Numbered from the stretch's first letter, positions 1 to 12,966 are shown. The stretch: DNA of 64,000 bases from Termitomyces sp. T153 (GCA_018296165.2 JACKQL020000142.1:1-64000), one strand, 5' to 3'. Translations and numbers: made by a program. Notes: a model not told the origin generated them from the letters alone.

Positions 1-204
1 CATTTCTATATCCCTGCCACACTCTCTTTCAGATCCACGATCTCCGCCTTATGCCATCATTTGTCAGATATGTCTAACACCACATTGAAATAAAGACCTG
101 TGAAGAGCATGGCGAAGCGCGCTAAAGCGTAAACACGGTTCAACCATTATTAGTGTCTATATCTTGAAAGGATAATCAAAGCACTGAGAGAAAAAGAGAA
201 AGTA

Positions 205-3200
205 TCACTGCCGTCCATCCACGAAATCCATCGCAGAGTCCAACTTTTTCACGATACGATTAACAAAAACGCCCCGCTTCTTCTTCTTCTGAGGATTGCT
301 GGCATCTTTGGTGGAATCGGGGATCGTAGATACATCTATCGTAATCTCCTCGTTGAGATTAGAACCTGACTTGACCCGGCGCATGAGAGGGCTGTCCGTT
401 TCAACCTTGTCGGTAGTCCGTACTACACCAATGGTAGGCTGCGGCACCAGCTGATGCGTGCTCGTCGTGGCAAGAGACAGCTTCGGACGGTGTAATTTCC
501 GCACCTCTTTCGCCTCCCTTTCAAACTCCTTCGCACGCTCTTTTTCTTTCGCTCTATCTTCCTTTTCCTTCGCCTTTTCCTCCTTACGTCTTTCTTTCTC
601 ACGAAAACGCTCTGCTTCTTTTCCTGCGTCTCTTCGAAGGAGGCTTCCGCGAGTAAGCACGCTCGCCGATCGACTTAGAGACCCTCCAGGGTTTGTGAGC
701 CCCGCAGAACTTGCTCGACGAGATAACGCAGACGCAGACGAAGGCTCCGATGGCGATCGAGAAGATGAAGCAGCATTTGAAGGCGCTTCTTCGGCAGGGA
801 ACGAGGAGGAGAAGCTCGGTGAATAAGGAGGCGAGTGCGGCATAGATGGGAAAACAAATTTCGAGCCAACAGGAGAACGAATGACTGAAGACCGTGTTGG
901 GATGACAGGGCCTGGAAGAAGTGGGAACATCTGTTCAGACGTCAGGATTGGCATGCTAGGTCGACGTAAATTCTGTTCTGCTGCGTGAGCGTCGGATCGT
1001 ATGGAAGCGTACATGGATGTGGAGTGGGAGAGGGTGGAGCCAACTGGTAAGATGTGTTGACGGACACCAAGCGGTGACGGCGATAAAGAAGAACCACGGC
1101 TGGTTTGTGGATTGTGAAATGTCCCTGCGGGTGAAGACGAGCGATTGATCAGTGAGAACGTTGCACGACGCAAGGAATCTGAAGAAGACGGGGAATATAG
1201 AGTAGCCGATGTAGATTCTGCAGGATATCCTATTAGGGCTTGCGTGCATAATCAAGTGAGGAGGATACACGTACGAGAAAAAGTTAGACCAGGCCCTTCT
1301 TGCAGACCAGGTCCGTCTGTAGGCCTCACACTAATTACTCCTTTCGGCTCCAGCATTACTCTCCTGTTCCGAATCTCAGTTCCATCAGCAGGTTCTCTAT
1401 ACCCTCCATCCGACAACTCAAGAGTTGCAACAGCCTTCGCAGCCTGCACGACCCCCTTCTGCGCTTCCTCCCTTATCTGCTGCTTCCTTATCTGTCTCTG
1501 CCTATGCAAATCCGCCATCCACCCATGCCACTCCGCCTCGCTCTCCTCCTCACTATCACTCATCTCGAGCATCTTCCGCGCAGTATCCTCGCTCACATCC
1601 GAGTCATACACCGACGTCTCCCCTTCGCCCTCCCTATCCCAATCCTTTAATCCACTCCGACCGCTACTTTTACCCTCCGTCAACGTAGACGTCGTGCTCT
1701 TCCTCCTATTCTTCAAACTCGTCGCCTCCTTCTTCTTCTTCCGTATGCTCTCCCTACTCGCCTTATCACTCACATCGTCACTCGCACTATACCGCCTCAA
1801 CAACTCCTCAACATCCAGCTCAAGCTGCGCCTTGCTGCCCCAGCGTACCCACTTCATCGCACGCCCGACGTTGCCCATCCCCGCACGCTGAGCCCTCTCT
1901 GTCACTTCAAGGCGCCACTCCGGGTACGGAAGCACACCAAAGAGCTGGGTTGTCTTCTTTCCGGAGCGGGAGTGGGAAGCAAGGGCCGCTGGGTGCTGCG
2001 GGAACTCTTGGCCTGAGGCCTCGGACGACACAGATATGGGCGACGGATGGGAGTCGCGGCGGGAAGACGTGGCGAAGGTGGAAGTCGAGTCCATTGGAGT
2101 ATCCTCGTCAGACGATGGGAACCAATGGAAGTTCTGCGATGCTGCACCCGCACGGGGGGACGTAGGGCTCGGGAACGGCGTCTGAGTTTGGGTAGGCGTG
2201 ACCGACGTCGGTGTAACGATCGAAAACACGGGTGGGGATGGTATAAAGTCTGATGAAGCTGCCGGCGTCAAATGTCGATGCAGAACACGCAGCAAACTTC
2301 TATACGCTAAAACATCAACAAAATCAGCAATCCATTCACACTCACAAAGATCGAAACTCACCAAGATCACTCCCCACGTCCAAAATAATCCACTCAGTCT
2401 TCTCCTCCTCCTTCCTGACCTCCTCCTCCCTCCTCCTCGCCCTCTCCTTCTGCCTCCTCTCCAAATTCATCCTCTCCTTTTCCAGCCGATCCTTCTCCGC
2501 ACCCAGCGACTCTGTCCCCGCGCCCGCGCCTTCCCCCATGCCGGCAACATACCCGAAACCAGACCCAGGACCCTGATACCCATACCTATACCCATACCTA
2601 TACGTCTCGCCTCCATGTCCGTGTCCGTGTCCATGCGCTCGAGAACCCCCTCGCCCAATGTCCGAATCCGCGTCGGATCCTCCATCTGTCGTGTTGTCCG
2701 AATGCGCAAAGACGGGCGAGGACCACGCTTCGGACTCTGAGTCGCCGCCGTCTCCCGCTCCTCCTACCACGGATCCGATTCTAACTCCCGAGCCGCTGGG
2801 AGTGGGAGTGGCACTAGAACTGGCCAGCTCAGTGTGTGGGTGTACATGCGCATGAGCATGAGAGCTAGATTTATAACGCACACGGGTATGCGTACCGGTA
2901 TGCAAGGACGGCGAGTCGCCCGCATCTCCTGCGTCCAAATCTGAATCGCCATCGCCATCGCCGTCAACATCAGCTTCAACATCAACATCAACACCTCCAC
3001 CCCCCTCTCCAGCCTTCACCTTTGCTTTCGCTTTCGCTTTTCCCTTCCTCTTCCCTTTATCCCTCCCCATACCCTTATCCCTAATTCCCCAACCTCTCCC
3101 ACTCTCACCTTCGCCCTCATCACCCTCATCCACAGCCCCCTCCTCCTCCCCAACACCCCCATCCCCCCCATCATCCGAACTAACATCCGCCTCAGGCCGC

Positions 3201-5803
3201 CTCGCAAACACAATCTTCGCCTCCGCGCCTGCTTCACTCGGTGTTACCCTCCCCCTCTCTTCATTTTCATTCTCTTTTACCTTCTCTTTTACCTTCTCGC
3301 GTTCACGCCCCCTCACACTCTCCCTCGCAACCTGCCCCCTCACATCCTGCAACCCACGCCCAATACTAACCCCCATCCCCATCACCCGTTCTTTCCCCTC
3401 CCTCTCCCTCTCCCTCTCCTTATCCCTATCCTTATCCTTGACATCCCTCTCCCTCTCCCGATCTCGCTTAACACCAAACCCAGGTATCCAATCCCTCCTC
3501 TTCCCACCCTCCCTCTCTTTATCCTTATCCTTATCCCTCCCATCCCTCTCCCAAAGAAACGCCTTCCCCCGCCTCTTCCTCCCCTTCCCGTCCTTGTCCT
3601 CCTTCCCATCCTTCCCTTTAGGCTCCTTGACGTCCTTGCCACCCTTAGGTTCTTTAGGCTCCTTCCCCCCGCCCTCCCACCCTCGCACATACTCAACCCT
3701 CCGCACCCCATCCCGATCAACACCCACAACTCTCCGCATCCTATCCACACGCATGTACATCAGCACGACGATGTGGAGGTCTTCGACAGGCTCGTTCGCA
3801 ATTGTTTTGGGGGTGGGGGGATTGGTGTGGACGTGGACGTGCTTGGTGGTGTCGTCGTCGTCGTCGTCGTTGGACGAGGAGAAAGAAGTGGAGGAGGCGG
3901 AGGCGGAGGCAAATTCTTTGTGTTTGAAATTAGGTTTGTGCTTGAGTTTGGGTGCGAGCGGATGCGGATTTATGTTCGAGCTGGGACTTAGAAATGACTG
4001 ATTCCCAACCCCACCTTCACCTCCGCCTCCATCTCGTGATCTCCTCCTCCTCCTCCCACGTCCACGCCGACCCCCATGCTCACGCGCACGTCCATACCTA
4101 CGCAGATCCGCGCCCGCAATTCCTATCTCAATCTCAGAATCGTCGTCATAGTCGTCATAGTCGTAGTCGTCGTCATCCGACGCCGACGCGTGCGACGAGG
4201 ACACAGGGGACTGGTGGTGGGATGCGTGCGCGCGTGCGCGGCTCGATTTGGGTTTGTGTGGTTTCGATGGTTTGGGGTTGGGGTTTGAGATGTAGTTCGA
4301 GTAGGATGCGTAGGGGTGGTGCGAGGTTGAGGCGAAGGCGGCCGTGAAGGGAAGGCTCGTTGTCGTTGTCGTTGTCGTGATTGTGGTGGCGAGGGATGCG
4401 GTTGTGCGAGATCGGGCTTTGAATTGAGATTGAGACTGTTGGTACTGCTCGTGCTGGTCCCAGCTGCGCAGATGCGCTATGAGCGTGTCTGCGCCTCGGA
4501 GTGCCGTGAACGCTTCTAGTGGGACTATATGTCTTGGGTTCGGATCCTGTTGCATCAGTACGAGTATAAATATGAATATGAATATATGAGTATATATAAA
4601 TAAAATAGAACAGAAACAGACACGTACCTCGCGACTCATACAAAGCATGAACAGCCCGTCCTTGATAACCACATGCTTAGGCCTCCACTCAATCCTACTC
4701 TGTACCCCCTCCGCACTCACACCTCTCCCCAACGGCAACGGCAACGGCGGCGGATTTCCAATCCCAAGCGCGACCGCACGTTCGCTGAACTCTGTCCCGC
4801 TATAACCATACCCATATCCATTGGAAAAGCTCGGCATGGGCGGGACGATCGACCGCCTGGGGACCGAGCGCAGCTCGCGGACGGGGCCTTCCCAGTATGG
4901 CTGGATGTACTGGTGGAGGTCGTGCCGCGGAAGGTGTGCGATGTAGATGGGCTGTATATCTCCGTCTCTATCTCTGTCTTTGGATCTGAGGCGGGTGTGT
5001 GAGGGCGGGGGAGAGGGTGCGGTAGTGTTTGAGATTTGGGAATAGAGCGAGTTGGTGCGTGTGTGGGTGTTGTCGGAAGTGGATGCGTGCGAGGTCATAT
5101 TGGAAGATGATGATGTGCAACTATGCGAAGAACATACGTCTCCGTGTGCATGCAGTTCGAGCAGCTCGTATGATGATAAATTGAAGAATGTTAACGAGAG
5201 ATCGTCTTCTAGTGCCTGGCCGGTTGAGAAGCGTATGAGAGTATACGCACTTGGAGATAAGTTGTATCGGGCCCATTTGCTCGACGCTGGGTGCGTCGGG
5301 AGAGGCGGCGTCGGTGGACGCGGGAGTGGAGCCACAGGAAGCGGCGGCGGCGGCGAGTTCCTGTATATCGCGAGCTCGTCAGACAACGAGCCGTCATCGT
5401 CTGCAACGTCCGACTCGCTGTCTTGTTCATATCGTTCACCCGTAGGGCTCCCAACAGGCGTATACTCCGCATCCTCCTTGTCTGCCTTTCCCTTTCCCTT
5501 CCTCTTCTTACCAGTGCCCTTTGCAAACAAAATTGGCGAAACAGGTCTCCTGAGTGTCCTCGGGTCCGGCGCAAACGTAATAGGTGACTTGGGGCGGTAA
5601 CGCTGCCCCGAGGGCGTCGCGCCGTCAAAAGCATCTGCGCTAGCTGTGCGCGAGGACGACGGGAACGGGAATGTGCTGGCGTCGAGCGGTATGCCAATAC
5701 ATTTAGAGAGAATCCAGAGTTTGACTTGTTTGACTTTCCAACCTGCATCGACGTGGGTTGTTAACCATTGATCGTATGGGACTGTGCGCGGGAGTACAAG
5801 CAT
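205..5803 (-). CDS. Large PH-like-domain protein, low-complexity, function unknown
   Basis: Four exons, complement(join(205..1229,1275..2306,2362..4546,4628..5803)), total 5418 nt, encode 1805 aa. Introns of 45, 55 and 81 bp have GT-AG ends and correct phase. Residues 1-40 form a conserved-looking N-terminus (PYDQW..., WKVKQVKLWILSKCIG). Residues about 185-222 look like a small ubiquitin/RA-type fold. From about 300 a PH-like module starts (WEGPVREL, EWRPKHVVIKDGLFML). It continues in exon 2 and is interrupted by long disordered Ser/His/Asp tracts. The middle is highly charged (Lys-Asp-Arg-Glu runs), and the C-terminus ends in a basic coiled segment (RFREKERRKEEK and similar). PH modules bind lipids or proteins, so a membrane-proximal scaffold or signalling role is possible but is inference. 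The 81-bp intron (4547-4627) has no in-frame stop, so naive ORF calling reads through it. The start is uncertain: an upstream ATG at 5912 could join through an intron. Confidence 0.75.
4547..4627 (-). other. Stop-free intron inside the PH-like gene
   Basis: On the minus strand the segment begins GTACGTG and ends GCAACAG. It is 81 bp (a multiple of 3) and its translation is a run of aromatic and hydrophobic residues unlike the flanking charged protein. Skipping it joins residue 392 (...CMSRE) directly to DPNPRH without a frame change. It is best read as an intron rather than a membrane segment. Confidence 0.75.
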
Positions 5804-5912
5804 AAATGGCTATAAGTCAGCGATGAACTCAGCGAAAGAAGGATCACGTACTGAATCTGCAAGCTAGTGTTAGCAGCGGCGGCTGAGACTCTACATCAAC
5901 GGGCGGCGCCAT

Positions 5913-6429
5913 ACTTAATCGGCGAGAGAAAGAGCTGAGCAGCTCACTGGGTTACTCACAGATTACAAAATGCATCTGCGCTTGTGTTGGCATCAGTGAT
6001 GGCGCTAAGACTAAGCGCTTTGACAGATTCAGGGACACGTGCTGAAACGCTGAAGGTCAACCGCTCATATTCCAATACGTACATATGCACAGCTACTCAC
6101 TACACTCTCATCCAAACTGCTGTGAGCCCTGCACACCATGGCTCCAACCGTGACCCAATTCAGAGTCGGCTCACACTGACCCATCGTTATCAACATACCA
6201 CCGGTAGTCAGTATAGAAACCGCCACAATCTATCAAATGTCAGTTAACAACTTCTCTTCTTCTTCTTCATTGACAAGTTATGTAACTTGATTATTTTTTT
6301 CTCAAGAGCTCCTCATTTCCATCATGATGGAAGATCTTGTCACTACAGCTCTCATGGACTGTATTTATCTCTTAGGTGCGGAAGGAGCATGGTCATAAAT
6401 TCCTGTACTACTACTACTGATCTGTTTCA
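5913..6429. other. Intergenic, upstream of the PH-like gene
   Basis: Contains the promoter and 5' UTR side of the minus-strand PH-like gene. CpG is still normal up to about 6.2 kb and then falls sharply. I see no convincing coding region. Confidence 0.4.
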
Positions 6430-7516
6430 AAAAATCGATAATGCACTGTAGTCATTGTAGTCCATTGAATATAGAGTCAATTCACCAAAACCAAAGCTCA
6501 ACTTAGGCATAGAACATGACTTTGGATTGACCTTACAGTGAAATGTTATAGTTTATCTGATTGAAATATGTTTGCAATAGCCACTGACCATGTTAATCAA
6601 GAGCTGGAGCCCAGTTTTGACTGGCAGGTCATGCACATCTTACGCAGCAAGAAGCATAACAACATTGTTACATTTCAAGTCAAACTAGCATTGACTTGCA
6701 CTATGGCAAACCATACTGAACTTTTGGAAAAGGAGTTCACTGCCACAAGATCCAGTCACAATGTTAAAATTTAATGTTTGACTCCCCAACAGGATCAGGA
6801 GTGTAGCCCATCTGCCAAGCTCAACAGATGGAGTAGTGTTTGTTGCTCCAAAGGAGAACACAGAGCTTGCCACATCACAGCATGCCATGATGAGTGGTAA
6901 TGCCCCCCACTCCTGTTAGAACAGCTCTGACCAGTCCAAGTGATGTTGCCACTGGAGGGACAAGAAAGGCAAATGGAGGACATACAAAGTACTAAATACC
7001 AAAGTTAGAGATGCTCAAAAAACTGTCCCAATGAGTGAATATTTTAAAATGGCCATTACTTGATCAGTTTTGATTTAAATTACATAAACTAAAATGCAAT
7101 TTGTAGCCATGATGCCATAGTATTTTACATGATGTAACCAGAATTTTAATGACTTACAATCCTTCATGCAAATGTCATCTTTTGAAAAGTACAAAACCAA
7201 GTGCTGGGCTGGCACAACAAGGAAGCCTTATCATTGCAGATGGACAAACAGGCAGGATGTGCTACTACATGTAGTTCACTATATATCAACATACATGGGC
7301 AAGCTGAGTGCCTGCAAGCAGTCCTCTCCAATTGAGTCAATTCTCAAACAGCTGGCTGGGTAAGCTCTAGGAAGGCATTGAGGGTGCTGAAGCCTTTACA
7401 GCTGGGCACTGGAGATCATGCCTCCAATGAGGAAGATCCACTCTGAATTCTGATTTAGCAAGGGATTGAAGGTGCTAGGAGGTGCTAAAATGTTGGTCAA
7501 GGGGACAGAAGGCAGA
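6430..7516. mobile_element. CpG-depleted transposon relic
   Basis: This stretch has almost no CG dinucleotides and many short broken frames. The part at about 6780-6920 resembles the reverse complement of about 14220-14350. It encodes a short peptide (frame with VAHLPSSTDGVVFVAPKE) also recognisable in the other copy. It lies downstream of the LINE ORF1 relic on the minus strand and may hold remnants of the same or another element. No complete gene is present. Confidence 0.5.
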
Positions 7517-9018
7517 TTACAATGGGGGCAGAGCAAAGGACCTCTTCAGGGAAGCCTTGGTCCAAGCCATAGGATTGTTAGTTGGGAAGTATAATATCCA
7601 GTTCTTGGGGAAATGGTTGTCAGTTTTGTCACATTTGTTGCATTTTTTCTGGAAGACTGGGCACACATGGAACAAGCTAGCATGAGTTGAATCAGGTCCA
7701 CCTAATATACACCTTGGCCCAAGAGATCCACAGCTGCATTCATTGTGTTTGGTGCTGGTACATGTTGCACAGTGTTTGCTGTTCTTGCAGTTGACCCAGA
7801 TGTGACTGTATTCCTGACACCTGTTACACCAGATGGGTTTCTTGAAGTCCTTGCAGACTAACATCTGGCCTCCCAAAACAAGCATCCACCTCTGCACAGG
7901 GTTGTTTGCTACATCTGGAGAGTTGCAGGTGATTTTCAGGGAGGCAACCATCTAATCTTTGCCCTGTTTCTTGACCACTTTGAGCCACAATGCCAAGGTA
8001 ATAGAGTTTGGTTCAAGGTTGTTCAGGTAATGCTGTGTAGATATGCTTGTACATGAGGGTTAAAGTGGCCTTGGCATGGGACAAATTGGGCAATGAGGCT
8101 GCAGGCCTTGGGCCTGATGCTCATCAATTTTCCAAAGATGGCCATAATAATGTCCCACATTTTGTTTGTACCATGTTGCAGAACCTGCTGGCAGCATCAG
8201 CTGTAATGAACTTGAGGACATATGCACTGCATTCCAGGTAAGTCAGCCCTATGGCATGGGTCTCAGGAAATTTACACTTAAGTTCTTCCTTCTCCTCTGC
8301 TATGTCAATTGCCACACTTGCTTGATCAATGTTGTTCAGGTGTCCATTGAGCTTGTCACAGACAGAGTTGCCAGTGGCTAGTCTATTCTTTGGAAAAGAC
8401 CCATTTGTACAGGTTTTGCATAAAATGCATTGTTGAAGGCAGGTGTCTTCCTCAAATGATGTTGGGTTGAAGGTTATGGGCAGGTGCATGTTGGTGGTCA
8501 ACCTCTGTTGGGGGCAGAAGCTGCAACAGCAGCCCAGGTAGAATGGGGTGGCTTGAGATACCAACCATCACAGAAGTGGCTATCAAGAGTGTGTCCAGCA
8601 ATACCAACACCCCCATGAGACATTCTGTTGCCTTGTCAAGGGCAAGTAGAGCCTCAGCCTGCCTGGTGTCTGCCATTGCAGGAAAGTCAGCTGAGAAGTT
8701 GAGCTTGGTAGCTGCACCTTCAATGCAACTAAGTGCCTTAATTAATACCAGGTCTATGATGAAATTGGAGACATGGTCCAAGATTGCATTATCCAGGAAG
8801 AGTGTGGCCACAATGGATGTGTTCCTCATTTTTGGCAATTTTGAGGTTAGTGCTACTGACAGCAGAATGTGAACCAGTTTCTTGTAATCATATGGTTTGG
8901 ATGCTAGGTTCCACCCCTTTCCTTTCCTCTCAAGCCAGGTGCATGTGTTGTGTTGTGTCTTAATTGGACTAGGGTTGTTAGCAAGCAGGGCCCTGATGTA
9001 CAAAGCAGTTGGATGCAA
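7517..9018 (-). pseudogene. LINE ORF1-like (gag-like, zinc knuckles) relic
   Basis: Overlapping minus-strand fragments (8452-9018, 8124-8564, 7517-7951) read in order like ORF1 of a fungal non-LTR retrotransposon. The N-terminal part has VHILLSVALTSKLPK. A middle section follows, and then a Cys/His array (CNRC, C-x6-C-x2-C, CP...KCNKC) and a terminal FPTNNPMAW motif that I associate with Agaricomycete LINE ORF1 proteins binding the element RNA. The frame shifts between pieces and CpG is absent, so it is not functional. No endonuclease or reverse transcriptase could be recognised next to it. Confidence 0.6.
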
Positions 9019-9289
9019 GGAAGAGATTGATGGGGTCCAGTGTGAGTGGACCTGCTGGTCAAATTTTTGGTGGGAGGCTTGCCTATGTTGGACATGCCCA
9101 CTGCTGCAAGAAAGGATGGAGAGTAGGAGAGAAGTAAAGTAGGAGGCAGGCCTGTGAGCCTAGAAGTAGCCTAAGGAAGCAGAATAAGTAAATACACTAA
9201 CTAATACCTAAACCTACAGGACCTTGGAAGTGATGGTGGCAGTACAGGTTTAAGAAGCAATAAGGAATTTCTTCCAAAAGTCACTCACA

Positions 9290-10963
9290 AATCATAAATT
9301 TGTTGAGGAACACTGCCATGTTTTGAGCATAGTCCAGTAAGGCATCATAAAAGCCTTTCACTCCCTCTGCAGCAGCATACACTGCATTACAGAATGCATC
9401 ATAAGCATCCTGCATTGTTGAGGGCTGTACAAATTGATCATACAATCTAAGGACCACTTGTAGGATTGATTCCTGTCAACATGTACAACATGTTGCAGGT
9501 ATTATTTCAAGGTCACCACTGCAAGGCAGTCCATCAATTTGAGGACCTTCTCATAGTTGCACCCATCCCCACTGTATTGAGCTACTGCATAAAATATGCA
9601 AATGCTCATAAGCCAGTCTTCAAGTTCCTTGAACTTGGCTAACCCAGCATAGGCAATGATCATCATTGACAAATCACTCCTCCTAGACTTCAGGTCTTCT
9701 GGGATTGCCAGTCAGATTGAGAGCAATTGCTTCATCACCACTCTCAGATCATTGTGCATTGTCCAGTGGTGATATTTACAGGCTTCTTCCACCCCTGGAG
9801 TAGCAAAGTATTCACAATGTTGTGGAGGTATTGAGAATCTCTGTGGCTGCCTTGCAGGAAGGACTGTTGTCCTTCTCAGTCTAGACAGACATCCCACAGA
9901 TAGATGATTATTCCATGGGTCTGGCTCCTCATCCCCATAATCATAAGAAGGGCCTCCTGGTCCTCCTGGATCTGGTGGCTTGTAGTAGTGTTCAATCTTG
10001 GTAGGGTGGTCTCTATCCAGGTCCTCTACCTCCTCTGCCAGGTAGAGCTAGTTCTTGGCAAGGAGTGAAGGCCCAGGCCAGGTCCTCAACCTGAATCTCC
10101 CCCACATCCCCCAGGTAGATCTTGCCATAAAGAAGGTCTACTACCTTCATGACTTAGTTGTCCAAGGGATAAAGATGGGCTCTGATATATACCCCATCCT
10201 GCTGGCCAAAATGGCAGGAGCATGTATCACACTCCTCTATCTTTATTCTAGGTATCTGTTTTAGTGAAATGTACCTTTCAGGCCAGGTATTGTAGGGGAT
10301 GTCCTCTTGGAACACCACACCTTAGTCATCAACAATAGACTGACTGAAGTCCTCCAAATTGCCATTTGGAAATCACTATAGCATGACTTGGACTTCCCAT
10401 TGTCATAGCCTGCCACATAGATCCAATAGGTCTATGTCTCACTGCAGACTGTTCCACAGTAATGACAGACCCAGTGTCAGTTGATGCTCAGTTATTGGCA
10501 GCCAAGGTACCCAAAGTAGCATGTCACTGACATTTTACTGTAGCTCAGGCTGCTGTAGTGCCTGGAGCATCATCAATGCTTCATTGACAGGGAAGAGTAG
10601 GGGCAGTACTGCTGGCCTCACAAATGGCAATGGAAATGCTGAGGATGCTTGAGATCCTGACAGCTTTTTCCTCCGAAAGTATTCAGTAAGTCAGAAATGC
10701 CATATAAAGTTCCATGAACTTTACTGAGTCAGTGGGAATCATGCCTTCCCCTAGCAATTGTTGAATCACAATATGTTTAGCTACATGTGCAGCTAAACAA
10801 GTTCATTTTGAGGCCTTTGGAACCTCAAGTTGATCTTGCCAGAATGCCATGACCCTCTGTTGGATCTGGATGTGCCCCAGTGTTCATGTCAGAGGTGTCC
10901 ACAACATCCTCTAGTATTGCCCTGATGAAGACCAAGGAAGCTGTACCCAGCCCACTCAAGGCA
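9290..10963 (-). pseudogene. Ty3/gypsy-type gag relic (inverted copy)
   Basis: The reverse complement aligns by eye along its length with the plus-strand gag relic at 46,570-47,940. Shared words include GTGTATG...GAGGGAGTG near 9380 and the start region with GAGGATGTTG near 10,910. The encoded capsid-like part corresponds to Retrotrans_gag proteins (YDQFV..., GFYDALL). The frame is broken repeatedly and CpG is absent. It ends on the right at the point where two LTRs were inserted. Confidence 0.6.
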
Positions 10964-10968
10964 GTCAC

Positions 10969-12143
10969 TGTCACGACCCATCCCCCAAAACCCCGCTCAT
11001 CGTCCATCAACCCCCCCGAACCCCCAAAAAAACCCCAACGCTCCGCCAAACTTCCGCCCATGCCCCGCACCTATTTCGGCTAACTCCGACGCCTCCCTGG
11101 CTAACTCCGACAGCCCCCTGGCCAACTTCGATGCCTTCCCCGCAGCCACTGACACTTACCCTGGGTCTCCCGAACCCCAAGAACCACCCCCGCTGTTCCC
11201 GATATTTGCCACCCATCATCAACTCAACACCCTGGTTCCTCCGACTTATTCTGGAGTATCACAACAACCTCGGGACGACCCGCATTCCCCAATGATCCCA
11301 TCAATGTATCAGCGCAGCCCGATACTTGATCGCAACCGACACCCGCCTGCTCTGTCGAGCTCCGCCAAGCCCCGCCGCCGCAGCCGACATACCCCAAAGT
11401 TCTCCAGTAGTCAGTATATAAGCCGTCGAGTAGCTCCTCGTACTCTAGTCTTGATATTGCTTAACGTTACCTATGGTCTGATTGTTTCCTTTTCGTGTTT
11501 TGTGTTTCGTTCTCTTTACTCTCAGTCTCCTGGTCTTATCTCAGTCTCCTGGTCTTATCTCAGTCTCCCGGTCTTATCTCAGTCTCCTGGTCTTGTCTCG
11601 TCTCCATTTCGTTATCGTTCTTGTTATCATTTCGTATCTCTACTTGAATCTACTCTTGTTCCATATCAACCCCATCCCATTTCGTCTGACGCTGTCTCAG
11701 TGACTCCGTCTGGCCATTGTGCCCAAGCCCTCGTCAACCCTAACGACCTCACAAACTCCGCGATTACGATTACAAACCCTGACACTCCTTCACCAGGTCC
11801 GAACCTTGCTCTTTGCTCGGTCCCGGACCCCATCAACTCCAAATGATCTCCCATCAAACCCCGGCTCCGTTCCCATTGATCACACAGCCGCCTACCCCTT
11901 CGCTCCCACGAATCTCCTGTACAGTCTTCTGCCTGAACCCCGCCAAGACCATCTCGTTTCCTCACAATCCGACTTCTCCGGACCTCCCCGAATCCGTCCA
12001 GATCACACCCCACCAACTATCTGCACAAGCCATCAGTGCCCGGAATGTCTTCGAGTGTTCGGTTACCAGTGCAAGGGGATCACGCCCACCTAGTAAGGAC
12101 TCGCCCAGTGCAGCTGAGCCCCCGAGGTCAGCGGAACCTGACA
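10969..12143 (+). mobile_element. Solo LTR 1 (Ty3/gypsy type), CpG-rich, intact TSD
   Basis: Begins TGTCACGACCC and ends CCTGACA (TG...CA), 1175 bp. It is flanked by the perfect 5-bp duplication GTCAC at 10964-10968 and 12144-12148. A core promoter is visible (TATATAAG at 11415-11422), followed by tandem 'CTCAGTCTCCTGGTCTTAT' type repeats at about 11520-11610. No internal coding region lies between the duplications, so it is a solo LTR left by recombination. It is full of CpG while both flanks have none, which makes it the youngest event here. Same family as the LTRs at 12149 and 48015. Confidence 0.9.
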
Positions 12144-12148
12144 GTCAC

Positions 12149-12966
12149 TGTCATGACCAGCTCCCAGAACCCCAGACCTTGCCACCTCACTCCCCCAGAG
12201 TTCCCCACAACTCCCCCTTTGACTCCCCCAACCTTTGTTCACCCATGGCACCCACTCCATATAACTCCAATCTCTGGTAAACCCCAATGGCCCCCTGGCT
12301 AACTCTGACACCTTCTCTGCAGCCTTCAATGCTTCCCCTGCCTCTCTTTAGCCTCTGGGACCCTCCCCCACTGTTCCTAATGCTGGCATGCATCACCAGT
12401 TTGTCACCCTGACTTACTCAACCATCTCCAGAGCATCACAACAACCCCAGAACAGCCTGTGTCCTCAACTAATCCCATCATGATCCCATCAGTATATCAC
12501 CATGGCCTGCCTCTTGATCACAACTGATACCCATTGGCTCCACATGACCCCAACAAGCCCCACCACCAGACCCACTATCCCTGGAGCTGTCCCAGTAGTC
12601 AGTATATAAGTCATAGAGTAGCATCCCATACCCTAGTCTTGATATTGCATAATGTTACCTATGTTCTGATTGCTTCTCTCTTGTGTTTTGTGTCTTGTGT
12701 TATGTTTTCCCTTATCTCAGTCTCCCAGTCTTGTCTTGTCTTTATCTCTGTTATTGTCTCATTATCATTTTGTGTCTGCACTTGAATCTATTTTCATTCT
12801 TGTCCCAATCTTGCCTCAACTCTGTCTCATCTTGTTTGACTCTGTTTCCTTTATTATGCTCAAGTCCTTTCAACCTTAATGCCATCACAAACTCCATGCT
12901 TACAACTACAAACCTCAACCATTCTTAACCCAACTCCAGACCTTGCTATTTGCTTGGCCCCAAAAC
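12149..12966 (+). mobile_element. LTR 2, older, 3'-truncated copy of the same family
   Basis: Starts TGTCATGACC directly after the duplicated GTCAC of solo LTR 1 and follows LTR 3 (48,015) base for base in long stretches, including TATATAAG at 12603-12610. Similarity stops near 12,966 after GCTTGGCCCC. The 3' part and right target duplication are missing. CpG is absent, so this copy was exposed to methylation-driven decay that LTR 1 escaped. Confidence 0.8.

Noticed and set aside
3438..4001. Plus-strand ORFs over the PH-like gene (187 aa and others)
   Set aside because: Low-complexity shadows of the minus-strand coding sequence (Ser/Leu/Pro runs opposite Lys/Arg/Asp/Glu codons).
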